Source: CAMCYM01 sp964405405
GTDB taxonomy: Bacteria > Bacteroidota > Bacteroidia > Flavobacteriales_D > Sanyastnellaceae
DNA: 64,000 nt
Reading direction: 5' to 3'
Assembly (NCBI GenBank): GCA_964405405.1
Contig: CAYONT010000008.1
Location: 6,067-70,066, forward strand
This document shows positions 63,701-64,000 of this stretch, in pieces. Position numbers and translations under genes: made by a program. Every line of letters begins with the position of its first letter. The stretch's first letter is position 1. The notes under the pieces are model-generated. The model searched no databases. It was not told the origin of the DNA and saw nothing but the letters and a program-made list of their open reading frames with translations.

Positions 63701-63809
63701 CATTGGAATCATCTCGCATGTGGAAGCGCTCAAGGAACGCATTTCTACCCAAATCCGCATGGTTCCAGATGGCCGGGGCAACAGCCGGATGGAGGTGGGC
63801 TCCTTCTAA
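60756..63809 (+). CDS. sbcC: Nuclease SbcCD subunit C
   Basis: A 1017-residue SMC-like ATPase partner of SbcD. Walker A is GPTGAGKSTLLDAVCLGLYG, the zinc hook is GQPCPLCGST near the middle of long coiled-coils, and the C-terminal head has the signature LSGGETFLMSLAMALGLADL and Walker B MFIDEGFGTLDPETLD. It drives opening of blocked DNA ends with SbcD. Full length. There is no obvious terminator directly after it; a 6-bp hairpin at 63838-63853 lacks a T run. Confidence 0.96.
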   Translation: MKLLRIQLKNINAFAGEHVVDFTAAPLDRAGLFAITGPTGAGKSTLLDAVCLGLYGRIPRISRAVTRAVVEESGAVLTRGEREARVVVTYQVPAGTFQSEWLIRFNRNGKLADHEMRLYAAGKGDLGIGKSDVPAENAQRIGLDYEQFSRSILLAQGDFARLLQSPVDDRARLLEKITGTSIYRRLGQMAFEQARDVSKQAEAYQHQLDALSAGLLTSEDLVLLEAQAEATRVARQDAESQRSALTAHLNARKQLQSLTQALQDNASKQSDLSGVIAAFEETSGHRLRDHEALAPVRTSLERLRTQSREMLSVADELKELAQERSRLETRKDALVAQAQSWLQHLPGAPNASSELPHAIQDLGIQWKRWVQEHREVRQEVEHGETVLREEMGTASHWDLEAWEKQLAQLQESNANLASLWRDAERGLGWTDLPPTDAHDLIAQWSRTIRQWESEEAAYKSQADRIQAMREKRRELEARQQALPSLIESAEHLLKSRFLEGEEARIRALEAEIDVRFVKLQQALVQGQPCPLCGSTSHPEHPALEHNDSEAQEQWKLWQAVQQQREQAHKEADQSLQRLRWEATQVNDGLAQRDAEIDAWEAQALEPRSTDALLASLPVHLASAPHPADAHERLSDLQQALRTWEQNETAAKQLQRVLPILRRRNDQILVLEALESRWWSHWPAVQEAVDASYQWQAHWTEIASLWDSVVARQTAKSKEWNDLCSAFEQNRLTTHSSLQVLGYADWEVALSTLLDDAEALALQNQRADLQKQRSDLQGKASTWQEQREALERTVDARTSEELEHAWAEVDGLWHRLDLELGTHNTALGNQVQRKKEIETIQDRQREHVARHKPMFLLSRLIGDAEGKRFNAFAQQLTMEHLLRWTNHRLQGFSPRYQMIQTEDGNLQVIDRDAGNALRSIRTLSGGETFLMSLAMALGLADLASQNVRMECMFIDEGFGTLDPETLDATLDVLERLQAQDNRTIGIISHVEALKERISTQIRMVPDGRGNSRMEVGSF

Positions 63810-63944
63810 CCACCCAATCGCGTTCCTTCCACCCCATGCTGTTTGAGCATGTCGTCAATCCATCGGGAAACCCTCCATCAACCATCGATCCTGTCGCCCT
63901 GCTCTCCTGGACGTCTCACTGCACGAATGGGGTCTCAGCCCCTT

Positions 63945-63975
63945 AAAAAAAAAGGGTCCCCGAGGGGACCCTTAA
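63945..63975 (-). terminator. Terminator of the rRNA operon to the right
   Basis: AAGGGTCCCC (63952-63961) pairs with GGGGACCCTT (63964-63973) and is preceded on the plus strand by nine A, which is the T run on the minus strand. It directly follows the 5S 3' end. Confidence 0.88.
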
Positions 63976-63978
63976 GAG

Positions 63979-64000
63979 TGGCGTCGACATACTCTCCCGC
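63979..64000 (-). rRNA. 5S ribosomal RNA, 3' end only (cut by the window edge)
   Basis: The minus strand reads GCGGGAGAGTATGTCGACGC, which is the conserved 3' end of Bacteroidota 5S rRNA. It is followed by a strong terminator, so an rRNA operon transcribed leftwards probably lies beyond the right edge. Confidence 0.85.

Noticed and set aside
63838..63853. Hairpin after sbcC as a terminator
   Set aside because: The stem is only 6 bp and no T run follows on the plus strand.

Overview
The window looks like part of a genome from an uncultured, GC-rich member of the Bacteroidota, most likely Flavobacteriales-like and probably assembled from a metagenome. The evidence is lineage-typical content: a SusC/CarboxypepD_reg-type TonB receptor, a type A T9SS sorting tail, a gliding-motility (CHU_C) tail, a fused E1 alpha/beta dehydrogenase, Lacal_2735, DUF3467, BatA and choice-of-anchor proteins. 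Most start codons lack a Shine-Dalgarno sequence, and several starts have the Bacteroidota -7 element TAnnTTTG or its variant TAnnTTCG just upstream. Genes are dense and often overlap by ATGA.

Layout. 0-7.7 kb is a photobiology island on the minus strand: CRY-DASH, an iron-sulfur photolyase, a 53-residue DUF2256 zinc-ribbon protein, an SRPBCC protein, an alpha/beta hydrolase, a third photolyase, a flavin reductase, an SDR and Lacal_2735. 7.7-18.2 kb holds valS (with an assembly gap), a DUF1573 protein, a long secreted tandem esterase-like protein and a TonB receptor. 18.2-24.9 kb is housekeeping: S4 protein, 2-oxoacid dehydrogenase E1, psuG, obg, adk and divergent lpd. 24.9-41.9 kb mixes secreted or surface proteins (lipase, DUF5715 peptidase, choice-of-anchor L/CHU_C protein, small lipoproteins, outer-membrane protein, reeler-like protein, vanadium haloperoxidase) with xseAB, a pirin, an acyltransferase and an Nramp-like transporter. 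42-51 kb has an XRE regulator, an AT-rich gene-free spacer, initiator tRNA-Met, era-ispE, a PD40/TPR protein, murQ, a PH-domain protein, a GC-rich repeat block, a MnmD-Nudix fusion and a TIGR02757 protein. 51-64 kb has a BatA/vWA protein, a dihydroorotase-like protein lacking metal ligands, DUF3467, metK, a carbonic anhydrase/SulP bicarbonate module, sbcDC and, at the right edge, the 3' end of a 5S rRNA on the minus strand.

The most notable unexplained signal is a dispersed nonamer, RTTTGGCCT. I found 32 copies by eye on both strands, in several reading frames and in intergenic DNA, where composition predicts fewer than two. Its function is unknown. Other points are two scaffold gaps flanked by exact 55-bp duplicates (assembly artefacts that split or distort genes), tandem esterase domains without the nucleophile serine, an SDR without the catalytic tyrosine, a two-domain MnmD-Nudix protein, and a possible short RNA before the initiator tRNA. 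No CRISPR array, prophage or insertion sequence was seen.
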